A DNA stretch of 64,000 bases from Nocardioides jejuensis (GTDB taxonomy: Bacteria > Actinomycetota > Actinomycetes > Propionibacteriales > Nocardioidaceae): contig NZ_SJZJ01000001.1 of NCBI RefSeq assembly GCF_004337475.1, positions 62,001 to 126,000 on the forward strand. The letters are read 5' to 3'. The translations under genes were made by a program, and so were the position numbers. How positions within the stretch are numbered: position 1 is the stretch's first letter; each line of letters opens with the position of its first letter. Below, in pieces: positions 55,653 to 64,000 of this stretch. Under the pieces are notes generated by a model. That model was not told the origin of the DNA. It worked only from the letters and a program-made list of their open reading frames with translations, and did no database searches.

Positions 55653-55753
55653 TTAGTCATACGATCAAGATGTTTGACTAAGAAATCTGGAAGCGGTGCG
55701 GCAATCGGCCTTCCCTGCCATCCCGCTGCTAGGGTTTGATTGACTTGATCAAG
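55653..55753. promoter_or_regulatory. TetR operator candidates in the divergent gap
   Basis: Two inverted repeats between the MFS and TetR genes: TTAGTCA (55653-55659) with TGACTAA (55675-55681), 15-bp spacing, and the perfect palindrome CTTGATCAAG (55744-55753). Both lie where a divergent regulator would act; the second is 38 bases before the tetR start. Confidence 0.5.
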
Positions 55754-55790
55754 CGTCCAAGTCAGGGCGCGCAAGCTCGGAGGGCACCCC

Positions 55791-56399
55791 ATGGCACGCA
55801 TCCCCGCCGCCCAGCGGCGCAACGACTTCATCCACGCCGCGGTAGAGGTGATCGCCGCCCACGGCATCGACGGCGCGACCACGCGGAAGATCGCCGAGCA
55901 GGCGAACGCGAACCTGGCGATGCTCCACTACTGCTACGACTCGAAGGAGGCGCTCTTCTCCGACGTCTTCGCGTACGCCGCCACGACGTACAGCGACGTC
56001 ATCAGGAAGAGCGACGCCCACTCGACACTCGCGGAGACGGCCCGCGAGATCCTCCGCGGCGTCATGCAGTACTACGTCGACTCCCCCTCGTTCGCCGCCG
56101 CCTCCTTCGAGCTGATCAGCTGGGCGCGCCGGCAGCACGAGGATCGTGGCATCGCTGTCTTCGACGAGGCCGTCGCCTCCGTCCGGCGGGCCCTCACGGA
56201 TGCCTCAGCGAGCAACCCGGTCCAGCCCGAGACCATCGACGAGATCGCGTACGTCATCGGCACGCTGTCCGACGGGTTCGGAGTCAACTGGCTGACCTAT
56301 GGCGACCGCGCCGCGGCCGAGGCCCAGATCGACGTCACCACCACCGTCTTCGACACCTGGCTGGCCACCCGGCTCGCCCCGCTCCCCGCCGCCAGCTGA
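55791..56399 (+). CDS. TetR family regulator
   Basis: A 202-residue regulator: HTH at residues ~8-55 (FIHAAVEVIAAHGIDGATTRKIAEQANANLAMLHYCYDSKEALF) and an alpha-helical ligand domain. It is divergent from the MFS unit and convergent with the aldehyde dehydrogenase operon, so it probably represses one or both until the substrate or its glutamyl or CoA form is present. Confidence 0.94.
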   Translation: MARIPAAQRRNDFIHAAVEVIAAHGIDGATTRKIAEQANANLAMLHYCYDSKEALFSDVFAYAATTYSDVIRKSDAHSTLAETAREILRGVMQYYVDSPSFAAASFELISWARRQHEDRGIAVFDEAVASVRRALTDASASNPVQPETIDEIAYVIGTLSDGFGVNWLTYGDRAAAEAQIDVTTTVFDTWLATRLAPLPAAS

Positions 56400-56421
56400 G
56401 AACCCGCCACGACGTTCGACG

Positions 56422-56447
56422 GGGGTGGCGGCAGGGACCGCCACCCC
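56422..56447. terminator. Bidirectional terminator between tetR and aldehyde dehydrogenase
   Basis: GGGGTGGCGG (56422-56431) and CCGCCACCCC (56438-56447) form a perfect 10-bp stem with a 6-base loop, between two convergent genes ending at 56399 and 56463. Confidence 0.8.
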
Positions 56448-56462
56448 GTCTCACGTGTGCTG

Positions 56463-57926
56463 TCAGATCGGCAGGTCCGGCGAGTCCACCCCCACGACGC
56501 GGTCACCGCAGAACACCCGCACGGACTCCACGGAGCCGTGGCCACCGATGCCTGAGGGACCCCAGAAGCTCTGCGCCGAGTCGTCGCCGAGGTCGGCGAT
56601 CTTCGCACCGTTGACGCGCACCTCTCCCGCGATGATCCGCGAGCCGACCTCGATCGCGCGGTCGGTGTCGGCGCCGAAGACGTAGGCGTCCAGACCGGAG
56701 GGACTCGCGTTCGCGATGCGCAGTGCCTCGTCCTCGGAGTCGACGGGGTGCAGGGAGACCAGCGGACCGAACAGCTCGGCGGTCGCCTTCTCCGGGTCTG
56801 CGCCGACGGCGAGGGTGGGCGACATGAAGAGGCCGCTGAGGTCCGGCAGCTGCGCCGGCCGGTGGATCGTCGCTCCGAGCTCCCACAGCCCCTCGATCCG
56901 ACCCTGCAGGGTGGCGAAGTGCGGTCGGTTGGAGATCGGTCCCACCTCGGATGCCTCGTCCAGCGAGTGCCCCACGACGACCTTCGACAGCCGCTCGGTG
57001 AGCGCCTCGACGAGCGGCTCCACCAAAGCACGTGGCGCGAGCACCTTGCCCGGTCCCTCACACCACTGGCCATTGATCTTCGTCATGCCCTCGAGGATGC
57101 CGTCGGCGGTGACGTCGATGTCGGCGTCCTCGAGCACGATCACCGGGTTGTTTCCGCCGAGCTCGAGCTGCAGGACCTTGAAGTCCTCGATGCCGGCGCG
57201 CGCGATGGCGCGGCCGGCTCCTGGCCCACCCGTGAACGAGACGACCTTGACCCGTGGGTCGGAGGTCAGCCGCGCGCCTACCTCACCCGTGCCGTGGACC
57301 AGCTGCAGGGCCCCGCTCGGGAGCCCCGCCTCGACGAAGCACTCGGCGACGATCTGCGCACTCGCGGGTGCGTGCTCGGACGGCTTCAGGATCACCGGGC
57401 AGCCGGCCGCGATGGCGCTGACGACCTTCGCCGCCGGGATGAAGCTCGGCCCGTTCCATGGCGTGAGGATCGCTGCCGGCCCCCACGGCACCTTGTAGCG
57501 GCGCACGTCGCGTCCACCTGCCGCCAGCGCGGTGACCCGGGGGATGGCCACGAGGTCGGACGCCGTCGCGCGGATCCGGTACGGCAGGAACGACGCCACC
57601 GTGCGCGTGGAGCTGATCGGCGTGCCACTCGTGAGCGAGTCCGTCCGCGCGATCTCCTCGGTTCGGGCCTCGAGCAGCGTCGCGACGCGCTCCAGGACCT
57701 CGGCTCGCTCGCGCCGCGCGTCCTCGTCCCAGCGGCCGACGTCGTACGACGCCTCGGCGTGCCGCAGCGCTCGCTCGAGGTCGTCCGGCGTCGTCGTGAC
57801 GGTTCGGTGAATCGGCTCGAGGGTGTTGGGGTCGACGTTCCAGGAATCATCGACGACTGCGCAGTCGCTCCACTCGTCGGCGATGTAGTTCACCGGCTGC
57901 GGCAACGTGTTGTCGGGGCTGGTCAT
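56463..57926 (-). CDS. Aldehyde dehydrogenase
   Basis: A 487-residue NAD(P)-dependent enzyme: ILTPWNGPSFIPAAKV, SFTGGPGAG, the general-base Glu in LQLELGGNNPVIV and the nucleophile Cys in NGQWCEGPGKV. It oxidises an aldehyde to an acid. Last gene of the operon 64000-56463; the role could be oxidation of the glutamylated aldehyde made by the flavoenzyme, or of the product of the adjacent alcohol dehydrogenase. Confidence 0.94.
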   Translation of the reverse strand: MTSPDNTLPQPVNYIADEWSDCAVVDDSWNVDPNTLEPIHRTVTTTPDDLERALRHAEASYDVGRWDEDARRERAEVLERVATLLEARTEEIARTDSLTSGTPISSTRTVASFLPYRIRATASDLVAIPRVTALAAGGRDVRRYKVPWGPAAILTPWNGPSFIPAAKVVSAIAAGCPVILKPSEHAPASAQIVAECFVEAGLPSGALQLVHGTGEVGARLTSDPRVKVVSFTGGPGAGRAIARAGIEDFKVLQLELGGNNPVIVLEDADIDVTADGILEGMTKINGQWCEGPGKVLAPRALVEPLVEALTERLSKVVVGHSLDEASEVGPISNRPHFATLQGRIEGLWELGATIHRPAQLPDLSGLFMSPTLAVGADPEKATAELFGPLVSLHPVDSEDEALRIANASPSGLDAYVFGADTDRAIEVGSRIIAGEVRVNGAKIADLGDDSAQSFWGPSGIGGHGSVESVRVFCGDRVVGVDSPDLPI

Positions 57927-57958
57927 GGCAGGTCACCTCTTCGGGCGGGGGTGGGCGG

Positions 57959-59056
57959 TCAGGACTGGAGGTCGACGACGATGCGGGTCACGTCGCCGGA
58001 CTTCATGAGCTCGAAGCCCTCGTTGATCTCGGCGAACGGGATGACCCGCGTGACCATCTCGTCCAGCAGCAGGCGGCCCTGCTGGTAGAGCCGGGCGAAC
58101 TGGGCGATGTCCTCGCGTGCCTGCCCCGAACCCATGTAGGAGCCGATGAGGCGCTTCTCCTGGAAGAAGAAGTCGAGGGCCGGCACACTGAGCTCCGTGC
58201 CCATGGGCGCGATCCCCACGAGGCACGCCGTGCCCGTCGCGCGTGCGAGGGCGAGTGCCGTCTGTGCGGTGCGTGCCGAGCCGACCGCCTCGAACGCATA
58301 GTCGACGCCGTCACCGAGCAGGCGATGAAGCTCCTCTACGGTGTCGCCCTCTCCGCCGTTGATCACGTGGGTGGCGCCGTAGGTGAGGGCCGCCTTGAGG
58401 CGGTCCTCGTCGAGGTCGATGGCGACGATCGCCGAGGCGCCAGCCAGCCGGGCACCCTGAATGATCGCGGAGCCGACACCGCCGCAGCCGATGACCGCGA
58501 CCGTGCTGCCGGGCCGCACCTGGGCACCGCGGAAGACGGCGCCGACACCGGTCACGATGCAGCAGGAGAGCAAGCACCCCACGTGCAGCGGGACGTCGTC
58601 GGGGAGCTTCACCACGGCGTTGTCACGCATCAGGATGTGCTGCGAGAACGCACCCACTGAGGCGAGCCGCTCGATGGGCCTGCCGTCCAGGGTCTCGAAG
58701 GCGGGCCGCTGCCTCCGGCGTACGTCGTCGAGCCGGAGGCACTGCGTCGAGTGCCCCGCCTCGCAGTTGACGCAGCGGCCACAGGAAGGCGTCAGCGCCC
58801 CGGTGACCCGGTCACCCACCTGGAGTGACGTCACCTCCGACCCCACCGCCTCGACGACGCCGGCCACCTCGTGGCCGACGACGACCGGAAGCTCGGTGGG
58901 CACGGTGCCGGTCATGTAGTGGAGGTCGCTGTGGCACAGGCCCACGCTGCTGACCGCAATGCGCACCTCGTGCGGTTCCGGATCGTCGACCCGGATGGTG
59001 GTCAGCTCGAGCGGCTTGTTGACGGCGGTGAGGACCGCCGCGGTGGTCTCGATCAT
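57959..59056 (-). CDS. Zinc-dependent alcohol dehydrogenase
   Basis: A 365-residue medium-chain dehydrogenase: catalytic zinc ligands in GLCHSD and GHEVAG, structural zinc cysteines CGRCVNCEAGHSTQC, and Rossmann IGCGGVGS. It oxidises a primary alcohol to the aldehyde, feeding the next gene's aldehyde dehydrogenase. ATG 59056 overlaps the enoyl-CoA hydratase stop by 4 bases. Confidence 0.94.
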   Translation of the reverse strand: MIETTAAVLTAVNKPLELTTIRVDDPEPHEVRIAVSSVGLCHSDLHYMTGTVPTELPVVVGHEVAGVVEAVGSEVTSLQVGDRVTGALTPSCGRCVNCEAGHSTQCLRLDDVRRRQRPAFETLDGRPIERLASVGAFSQHILMRDNAVVKLPDDVPLHVGCLLSCCIVTGVGAVFRGAQVRPGSTVAVIGCGGVGSAIIQGARLAGASAIVAIDLDEDRLKAALTYGATHVINGGEGDTVEELHRLLGDGVDYAFEAVGSARTAQTALALARATGTACLVGIAPMGTELSVPALDFFFQEKRLIGSYMGSGQAREDIAQFARLYQQGRLLLDEMVTRVIPFAEINEGFELMKSGDVTRIVVDLQS

Positions 59057-59823
59057 CCTGTTGTCTCCTTGGTTGTCCAGAAGCCGGCGATGCCGGCGGT
59101 GAGCACGCCGCTGTCCCACGACGCCTGGGCCGCGATGTCCTCGCGGGCGAAGGCCGCCTCGATCTCCTCGAGGAGGGGACGCAGCAGGGTGAGGTGGAGG
59201 GCGGTGGTGTTGCCGTCCGGCGTCCATGCCCGGACCGTCTGGATGGCGCGGTCGACGAGGGCGTCCGGCTCGACGAGCTCGTCGACCAGGCCAATACGGA
59301 GCGCCTCGTCGGCAGTGACGCGCGGGGATCCGAGGACGATGTGGGTCGCGTGGTTGCCCACCAGGCGCCGGAGCAGGAAGCTCGAGGCGTTGGAGATGGT
59401 GATGCCGCGGCCGTTCTCCGGCTGGTAATAGACGGTCGCCGGCGTCCCTATCCGGGCGTCGCAGCACAAGGTGATCTCGGAGGCCCCGCCGACCGCGATG
59501 CCGTTGACGGCAGCGATCACCGGCACGCGCGTCTCGAGGATCGCGCGGGTGATGTCGTGGAAGCTCGCGAAAGCCTCGTGGAACTCCGCCTCGGTCGTCG
59601 GCGGGGCGGAAAGGTCCTCGCCGGCCGAGAACGCCCGCCCCTCACCGGTGAGCACGATGCCACGCACGGTCTCCCCCACGCCGAGCTCGCGGATGACCTC
59701 TGCCAGGCGCAGGCGCGTGGCGACGTCCATCGCGTTGAGCTTCTCCGGGCGCCGCAGGGTCAGCACGGCGACGCCCTCACGGATGTCGACGTCCAGGTGT
59801 CCGCCTGTGGCGGGTGCGGTCAT
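59053..59823 (-). CDS. Enoyl-CoA hydratase/isomerase family protein
   Basis: A 256-residue crotonase-fold protein: FSAGEDLSAP oxyanion loop, NGIAVGGASEITLCCD with a glutamate, and QPENGRGITISNASS in place of the usual P-E-x-x-x-G-x-x-P-x-x-G loop. The changed second loop may mean an activity other than hydration. Overlaps the acyl-CoA ligase and alcohol dehydrogenase genes by 4 bases each. Confidence 0.9.
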   Translation of the reverse strand: MTAPATGGHLDVDIREGVAVLTLRRPEKLNAMDVATRLRLAEVIRELGVGETVRGIVLTGEGRAFSAGEDLSAPPTTEAEFHEAFASFHDITRAILETRVPVIAAVNGIAVGGASEITLCCDARIGTPATVYYQPENGRGITISNASSFLLRRLVGNHATHIVLGSPRVTADEALRIGLVDELVEPDALVDRAIQTVRAWTPDGNTTALHLTLLRPLLEEIEAAFAREDIAAQASWDSGVLTAGIAGFWTTKETTG

Positions 59824-61409
59824 GGCTGCACCCTCCGTACGGCGAAGTCGTGCGTGGTGCCCGGCTGCTGCTTCGCCCGCGCCTTGAGGGCGGGCTTCGC
59901 CACCCGCTCGGAGGGCGTGCGTGGGAAGTCAGCAACGAACTCGACATAGCGCGGCACCTTGAAGCGGGCGAGCTGGATGGCAGCCTCGTCGAGGATGCTG
60001 CGCGCGGTCTCGCGATCTGCCGGCACCCCGGGGGCGAGCTGGAGGAACGCCTTCACCTCCTCGCCGAGCACCGCGTCGGGCTCGGCGACGACGGCAGCGC
60101 CGACGACGCGCTCGTCGCGCTCGAGGACGGCCTCGACCTCGACGCAGGCCACGTTCTCGCCGCCACGACGGACCATGTCCTTGATCCGACCCACCAGCTG
60201 GATGCCGCCTTCGGGGCGACGGACGGCGACGTCGCCCGTGTGGAGCCAGCCGTCGCGCAGCACCTCGGCGGTGGCCTCCGGCCGGTTCCAGTAGCCGCTC
60301 ATCATCGGTACGCCGGAGACGACCAGCTCGCCGGGCTCCCCTGCTGCCACCTCGTGGCCGGCGGGGTCGACGATGCGGGCCTTCTTGCTGGCCACGGGAT
60401 GGCCCAGGCTCCCGCTACCGACCGTGGTGGTCTCCTCGAACGACGTGTAGAGGTCGACGCCTGTCTCGGTCATCCCGTAGATCTCGCGCCACGGGGCACC
60501 CCACCGCTCCTCGAGCTGGGCATGCAGGCCTGTCGGGATGCCCGAGCAGAAGACCATGCGGACGTCGTTGTCACGGTCCTCGGCCGAGTGCGGTTGCTTG
60601 AAGAGCAGCGTCGGCATGGAGCCGAGGACATAGAAGAACGTCGCCCGGTGGCGGCGTACGTCGGCGATGAAGGTCGAGGCGGAGAAGCGCGGGAGCATAA
60701 CCAGCGGCGCGCCCACGGTGAGGGCGAGCGCGACGTTCCATTGCGGGTCCATGTAGGAGAACGGCTGGGAGGTGATCAGCACGTCGTCGTCACCGAGGCC
60801 GGTCGCCGCAGCGCACAACCAGCCCAGCCGGACCCAGTAGTCCTGGGTGAGCATGCATGCCTTGGGGAAGCCGGTCGTGCCGGAGGTGTACTGCAGGTTC
60901 GCAAGCGTCGTGGCCTCGACGGCGACGTCGGGGGCGAGGTCCGCAAAGGCTTCCGACCCGTCGTCGGCGACATCGAGGATCCGGACCCCTTCGAGCCCCG
61001 GCTCCCCGGCGAGGACGCTGCCGACGAGCGCAGTGTGGTCTTCATCGGTGACGACCACACGCGCTCCCGAGTCGCGCAGGACGAAGTCGAGGTCCGCGCG
61101 CTGGTAGGACGAGTTGACCGGCACGACGACCGCGCCGGCCTTCTGCGCGGCGAGCCAGGTCACCGGCCAGTGCACGACGTTCGGCAGCATGATCGCGACG
61201 CGGTCACCGGGCTCGATGCCGTCGAGCTCGATCAGCCGGCGCGCCAGCCGTGAGGTCCAGGCGTCGACTTCGGCGAAGGTCCACGACCCGTCGCCGAAGC
61301 GGAGGAACTCCCCGTCCGCAGCATCCACCGCCCGCTGGGCGAGCAGTGCCGTGAGCGTCGGGATGGTGGGGGTGTCTGCCGCCTGGTCGGGCTTCACTGC
61401 CGGAGTCAC
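59820..61409 (-). CDS. Acyl-CoA synthetase (AMP-forming)
   Basis: A 529-residue adenylate-forming ligase: P-loop-like LQYTSGTTGFPK, YGMTETG, GWLHTGDVAV and the C-terminal lysine motif TPSERVAKPAL. It activates a carboxylic acid with ATP to its CoA thioester. GTG 61409 is chosen because it overlaps the preceding stop as GTGA. Its presence inside a Puu-like operon is unusual. Confidence 0.93.
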   Translation of the reverse strand: MTPAVKPDQAADTPTIPTLTALLAQRAVDAADGEFLRFGDGSWTFAEVDAWTSRLARRLIELDGIEPGDRVAIMLPNVVHWPVTWLAAQKAGAVVVPVNSSYQRADLDFVLRDSGARVVVTDEDHTALVGSVLAGEPGLEGVRILDVADDGSEAFADLAPDVAVEATTLANLQYTSGTTGFPKACMLTQDYWVRLGWLCAAATGLGDDDVLITSQPFSYMDPQWNVALALTVGAPLVMLPRFSASTFIADVRRHRATFFYVLGSMPTLLFKQPHSAEDRDNDVRMVFCSGIPTGLHAQLEERWGAPWREIYGMTETGVDLYTSFEETTTVGSGSLGHPVASKKARIVDPAGHEVAAGEPGELVVSGVPMMSGYWNRPEATAEVLRDGWLHTGDVAVRRPEGGIQLVGRIKDMVRRGGENVACVEVEAVLERDERVVGAAVVAEPDAVLGEEVKAFLQLAPGVPADRETARSILDEAAIQLARFKVPRYVEFVADFPRTPSERVAKPALKARAKQQPGTTHDFAVRRVQP

Positions 61410-62212
61410 TGCATGCTCCTCTGCATCTCGGTATCGGTGCCGCTGGTCAGGTGCTCGGTCGCAGCTCGCACGATCCAGCTCATCGCCGGGTCGTCGCTGG
61501 CCATCCACTCCGGGTGCCACTGGACGCCGAGGACCGGTGCTCCGGGGAGCTCCACCGCCTCGACGACGCCGTCGCCCGCGCGGCCGGTCACGAGCAGACC
61601 AGTGCCGCAGACGTCGACGGCCTGGTGGTGCCACGAGTTGGTCTGGGCCTGCTCACCGAAGAGGCTGCGGGCGAGCGACCCCGCCGCGAAGGTCACGACG
61701 TGGTCGGCCGTGCCGTCAGTCGGCGCGGTCGCGGACGACAGGTGGCTCACGGGCCCCTCGGGGAGGTCAGCCACCAGGGTGCCGCCGAGGGCGACGTTGA
61801 GCACCTGGAGGCCGCGACAGACGCCCAGCACGGGGATACCGCGCTCGAGGGCGGCCCGCACCAGGGCGATCTCGTAGGCGTCGCGGTCCACGTCGTGCAC
61901 CTGCGTGTTGGTGCGGGGGTCGATGTCGCGTACGACGGAGGTGTCGCCGCCCCAGCACGCGGGGTGGACGTCCTGGCCGCCTGCGATCACGACGCCCGAG
62001 AGCCACTCGCACGCAGCCGTCGCCTCCGCGTCGTACGACAGGGTGACCGGCACTCCCCCTGCACCCGCGATACGGGAGGCGAAGTCGGAGAGCGACGTGT
62101 CGATGCACCGGTCGCCGTACCTCGGATCGGCGCCGTCGATGAGGGAGAGCCGGAACCGGCGGCCGGTGATGCCGATCAGGGGCCGCCGGTCCGGAGCCTG
62201 GCGAGCACCCAT
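61406..62212 (-). CDS. Gamma-glutamyl hydrolase of the class I amidotransferase type (PuuD-like)
   Basis: A 268-residue glutamine amidotransferase-fold enzyme: nucleophile Cys in LGVCRGLQVLNV and the His-x-Glu pair in VQWHPEW, plus SGVVIAGGQDVHP near the N terminus. It cleaves gamma-glutamyl-amides, in the Puu pathway gamma-glutamyl-GABA. ATG 62212 shares one base with the preceding stop (TGATG). Confidence 0.93.
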   Translation of the reverse strand: MGARQAPDRRPLIGITGRRFRLSLIDGADPRYGDRCIDTSLSDFASRIAGAGGVPVTLSYDAEATAACEWLSGVVIAGGQDVHPACWGGDTSVVRDIDPRTNTQVHDVDRDAYEIALVRAALERGIPVLGVCRGLQVLNVALGGTLVADLPEGPVSHLSSATAPTDGTADHVVTFAAGSLARSLFGEQAQTNSWHHQAVDVCGTGLLVTGRAGDGVVEAVELPGAPVLGVQWHPEWMASDDPAMSWIVRAATEHLTSGTDTEMQRSMQ

Positions 62213-63564
62213 CACGGGAACTCGAAGTAGCGCGTTGACTCCCACGCGGAGAGCTCGGCGAACGGGTCGCCACCCTTGGTGTGGAACTCCATCCACTCCC
62301 AGCGGCGGGACGCGACCCAGAAGTCGACGAACTCGTCGCCGAGGTACTCGCGCAGGAGCGGGTCGGCATCCAGGGCGGCGCCGGCCTTGGACATCGTGTC
62401 GGGGATCCGCTTCACGACACCGTCGTCGGGCAGGCACCACGCCATGTCGGACACCTGCGCGGGCGGCTCGAGCTCCTTCTCGATACCGGCGAGCACGCCG
62501 GCGAGCACCACCGCGAGGGCGAAGTAGGGGTTCACGTCCGAGCCCGGCAGGCGGTACTCGAGCCGCGAGTACTTCGGGTGCCCGGTGATCGCGCGCACGG
62601 CAGCGGTCTTGTTGTTGACGCCCCAGGTCACGGTGGTCGGCGGGCCGGTGAGGTCCACGAGGCGCCTGTACGACGTGATCTGCGGCATCACGACCGAGGT
62701 CGCGCCCTCCATCGTGGCGAGCAGCCCGGCGACGGCCCGCTCCATCAGCGCCGAGGGACCGTCCTCCGCGAAGAACTGGTTCACCCCGTCCTTCTGGAGC
62801 GAGAGGTTGATGTGCGCACCCTGGCCGAAGCCCGCGGTGGGCTTGGCCATGAACGAGACGGTGTGACCCAGCTCGAAGGCGACCTCACGCATCACCTGAC
62901 GCGTCCGCGCCCAGCCGTCACAGAGGCGGAGCGGGTCGGTCGGCGCAAGGTTGAGCTCGGTCTGGCCGGGAGCGGCCTCGTCAGTCCACGCCTCCCAGGT
63001 GATGCCGAGCTCGTCGAGGCGAGCGACGACCGCCTCCATGTAGTCGATCCAGTCCTTCGACCGCGCGAGGTGGTACGTCGCGCCGGTGCTGCCGCCGAGC
63101 GGCGTCAGGTCGCGGTAGCCACGGGCCCGCGCCTCATGGACCGACTCCTCGAAGAGGGTCGCCTCGATCTCGACGGCGGCCGTCGCGGTGTAGCCATGAG
63201 CGGCGAGCTTCTCGAGGAGGCCGCGCACCATGTTGCGCGGACAGATCGGGACCGGTCGGCCGTCCTTGAGCCAGTAGTCGCCGATGACGGAGTCGAGACC
63301 CGGCTTCCACTCCACGAGCGTGGACATGTCCGGGACCATCTGGATGTCGTAGAGGTTGCCGCGCCAGTCGGGGAACGCATCGCCCAGGACGATCTCGTTG
63401 TTGAGGTCGATCGCGAAGAGGATGTCGGCGAAGGCGAAGCCGGAGTCCTTGCCGGAGGCGAACTTCGCCGGCGTCACGTTCTTGCCGAGCAGGCTGCCCT
63501 CGTGGTTGGTCGCCTCGAGGCGGATGGCGGTTGCGCCGCGCGTGGGCTGGGTCAGGTCAGACAT
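62212..63564 (-). CDS. Glutamine synthetase-like gamma-glutamyl-amine ligase (PuuA-like)
   Basis: A 450-residue GS-fold enzyme: N-terminal beta-grasp (ILFAIDLNNEIVLGD), metal-site Glu in AVEIEATLFEE, GQGAHINLSL and the C-terminal EYRLPGSDVNP. Length and missing adenylylation loop match GlnT/PuuA-like ligases, which join glutamate to an amine using ATP. With the hydrolase and the flavin oxidase it would form a gamma-glutamylation pathway; the amine is unknown. Overlaps the upstream gene by 8 bases. Confidence 0.92.
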   Translation of the reverse strand: MSDLTQPTRGATAIRLEATNHEGSLLGKNVTPAKFASGKDSGFAFADILFAIDLNNEIVLGDAFPDWRGNLYDIQMVPDMSTLVEWKPGLDSVIGDYWLKDGRPVPICPRNMVRGLLEKLAAHGYTATAAVEIEATLFEESVHEARARGYRDLTPLGGSTGATYHLARSKDWIDYMEAVVARLDELGITWEAWTDEAAPGQTELNLAPTDPLRLCDGWARTRQVMREVAFELGHTVSFMAKPTAGFGQGAHINLSLQKDGVNQFFAEDGPSALMERAVAGLLATMEGATSVVMPQITSYRRLVDLTGPPTTVTWGVNNKTAAVRAITGHPKYSRLEYRLPGSDVNPYFALAVVLAGVLAGIEKELEPPAQVSDMAWCLPDDGVVKRIPDTMSKAGAALDADPLLREYLGDEFVDFWVASRRWEWMEFHTKGGDPFAELSAWESTRYFEFP

Positions 63565-64000
63565 CGAAACGCACCTTCCAGGAAGCGGCCGTCATGACGG
63601 AGAGCTGGGACAACGTGCCCTTGACCTGCACTCCGGCGGCCAGGGCGGCGGGGAGGTCGTCGGCGCCCGTGAAGATGCCGGCGAGGAGGTCGGCAGGGCC
63701 GGCCAGGAGGTACTCGGTGGCACCGACGCCGAAGCGTCCGTGCTCGATGCCATCCGGTCCGACGGCATCGACCACGAGCACGTCCGGGATCCCCGCGATC
63801 TCGCGCGTCTCGTTCCAGAAGCTCGCGGCGGCCTCGCGCCAGTGCGGCAGCGGGGGCTGAAGGGCGCTGAGCGCCGCAGCCGCGAGAACGCCGTCGCCCT
63901 CCACCTCCTGCACAGAGGCGAAGCGGGCGTGCACGTCGACGACGACGGTGGCGTCGGGGACGACGCGTACGCCGCTCGCGACCTCGACCGTGCCCTCCCC
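63557..64000 (-). CDS. Partial protein at right edge, unknown
   Basis: Open to the window end on the minus strand, so the N terminus is missing; about 147 residues are visible. Middle: VLVVDAVGPDGIEHGRFGVG; end: LLAGPADLLAGIFTGADDLPAA and GVQVKGTLSQLSVMTAASW. The end vaguely resembles SCP2-type lipid-binding domains, but I cannot assign it. It overlaps the GS-like gene, so it belongs to the same operon. Confidence 0.6.
   Translation of the reverse strand, partial: GEGTVEVASGVRVVPDATVVVDVHARFASVQEVEGDGVLAAAALSALQPPLPHWREAAASFWNETREIAGIPDVLVVDAVGPDGIEHGRFGVGATEYLLAGPADLLAGIFTGADDLPAALAAGVQVKGTLSQLSVMTAASWKVRFDV

Noticed and set aside
51619..55656. Open frame of 1345 codons on the plus strand
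   Set aside because: It runs opposite the FAD oxidoreductase, membrane protein and MFS genes, all with clear families. Its product is rich in arginine, aspartate and valine, as expected from antisense frames in GC-rich DNA.

Overview
The window reads as chromosomal DNA of a high-GC Gram-positive actinobacterium. GC-rich third codon positions, actinobacterial neighbourhoods (nadD-rsfS-phosphatase, treS-pep2, ccr-epimerase) and a perfect actinobacterial-type SOS box all fit. A Nocardioides-like member of the Nocardioidaceae is my inference; no search was run.

Positions 1-31663 are one integrative and conjugative element inserted in the 3' half of tRNA-Ala(GGC). A direct repeat of at least 41 bp (1-41 and 31623-31663) marks its ends, and a second 26-bp direct repeat (123-148 and 31511-31536) lies inside both ends as likely integrase arm sites. 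From left to right it holds: a defence-like cargo block (936-11392) with a zinc-ribbon/nuclease-like protein, an operon of hsdM-hsdS-hsdR followed by an Abi_C-type protein and a DUF3800 protein, and a divergent winged-helix/PD-(D/E)XK nuclease; a mating-channel operon (12089-18861) with pilin-like, PrgI/TcpE-like, VirB4-like, VirB6/TrbL-like, VirB8/TcpC-like and M23 peptidase genes; an XRE-TPR regulator with a NUDIX hydrolase; a leftward block of HTH proteins and a SWIM/DUF6493-like pair, the latter frameshifted; and an actinomycete-type maintenance module (26261-31508) with FtsK-like translocase, RepSA-like HUH initiator, excisionase and tyrosine integrase. The palindrome CCCCGAAAACTTTTCGGGG is present at 11874 and, with one change, at 26171, so one regulator may control both halves.

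From 31621 the chromosome is ordinary core: tRNA-Ala, a phosphoglycerate-mutase-type phosphatase, rsfS, nadD, proA, a small SGNH hydrolase, etfBA, an enoyl-CoA hydratase, a K+ channel-like protein, trehalose synthase plus maltokinase (trehalose to maltose-1-phosphate to glycogen), a NUDIX hydrolase, an EamA transporter, a thioredoxin-fold/TPR protein, meaB, a thiolase, methylmalonyl-CoA epimerase and crotonyl-CoA carboxylase/reductase. The last four suggest ethylmalonyl-CoA/methylmalonyl-CoA metabolism.

The right end (51955-64000) is a catabolic island around a TetR regulator. One leftward operon has a glutamine-synthetase-like ligase, a class I amidotransferase-type gamma-glutamyl hydrolase, an acyl-CoA ligase, an enoyl-CoA hydratase, a zinc alcohol dehydrogenase and an aldehyde dehydrogenase. 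A second has an MFS transporter, a membrane protein and a PuuB-like FAD oxidoreductase. Together they look like a gamma-glutamylation route for an amine (Puu-like) combined with a CoA-dependent acid or alcohol branch; the substrate cannot be read from the sequence.
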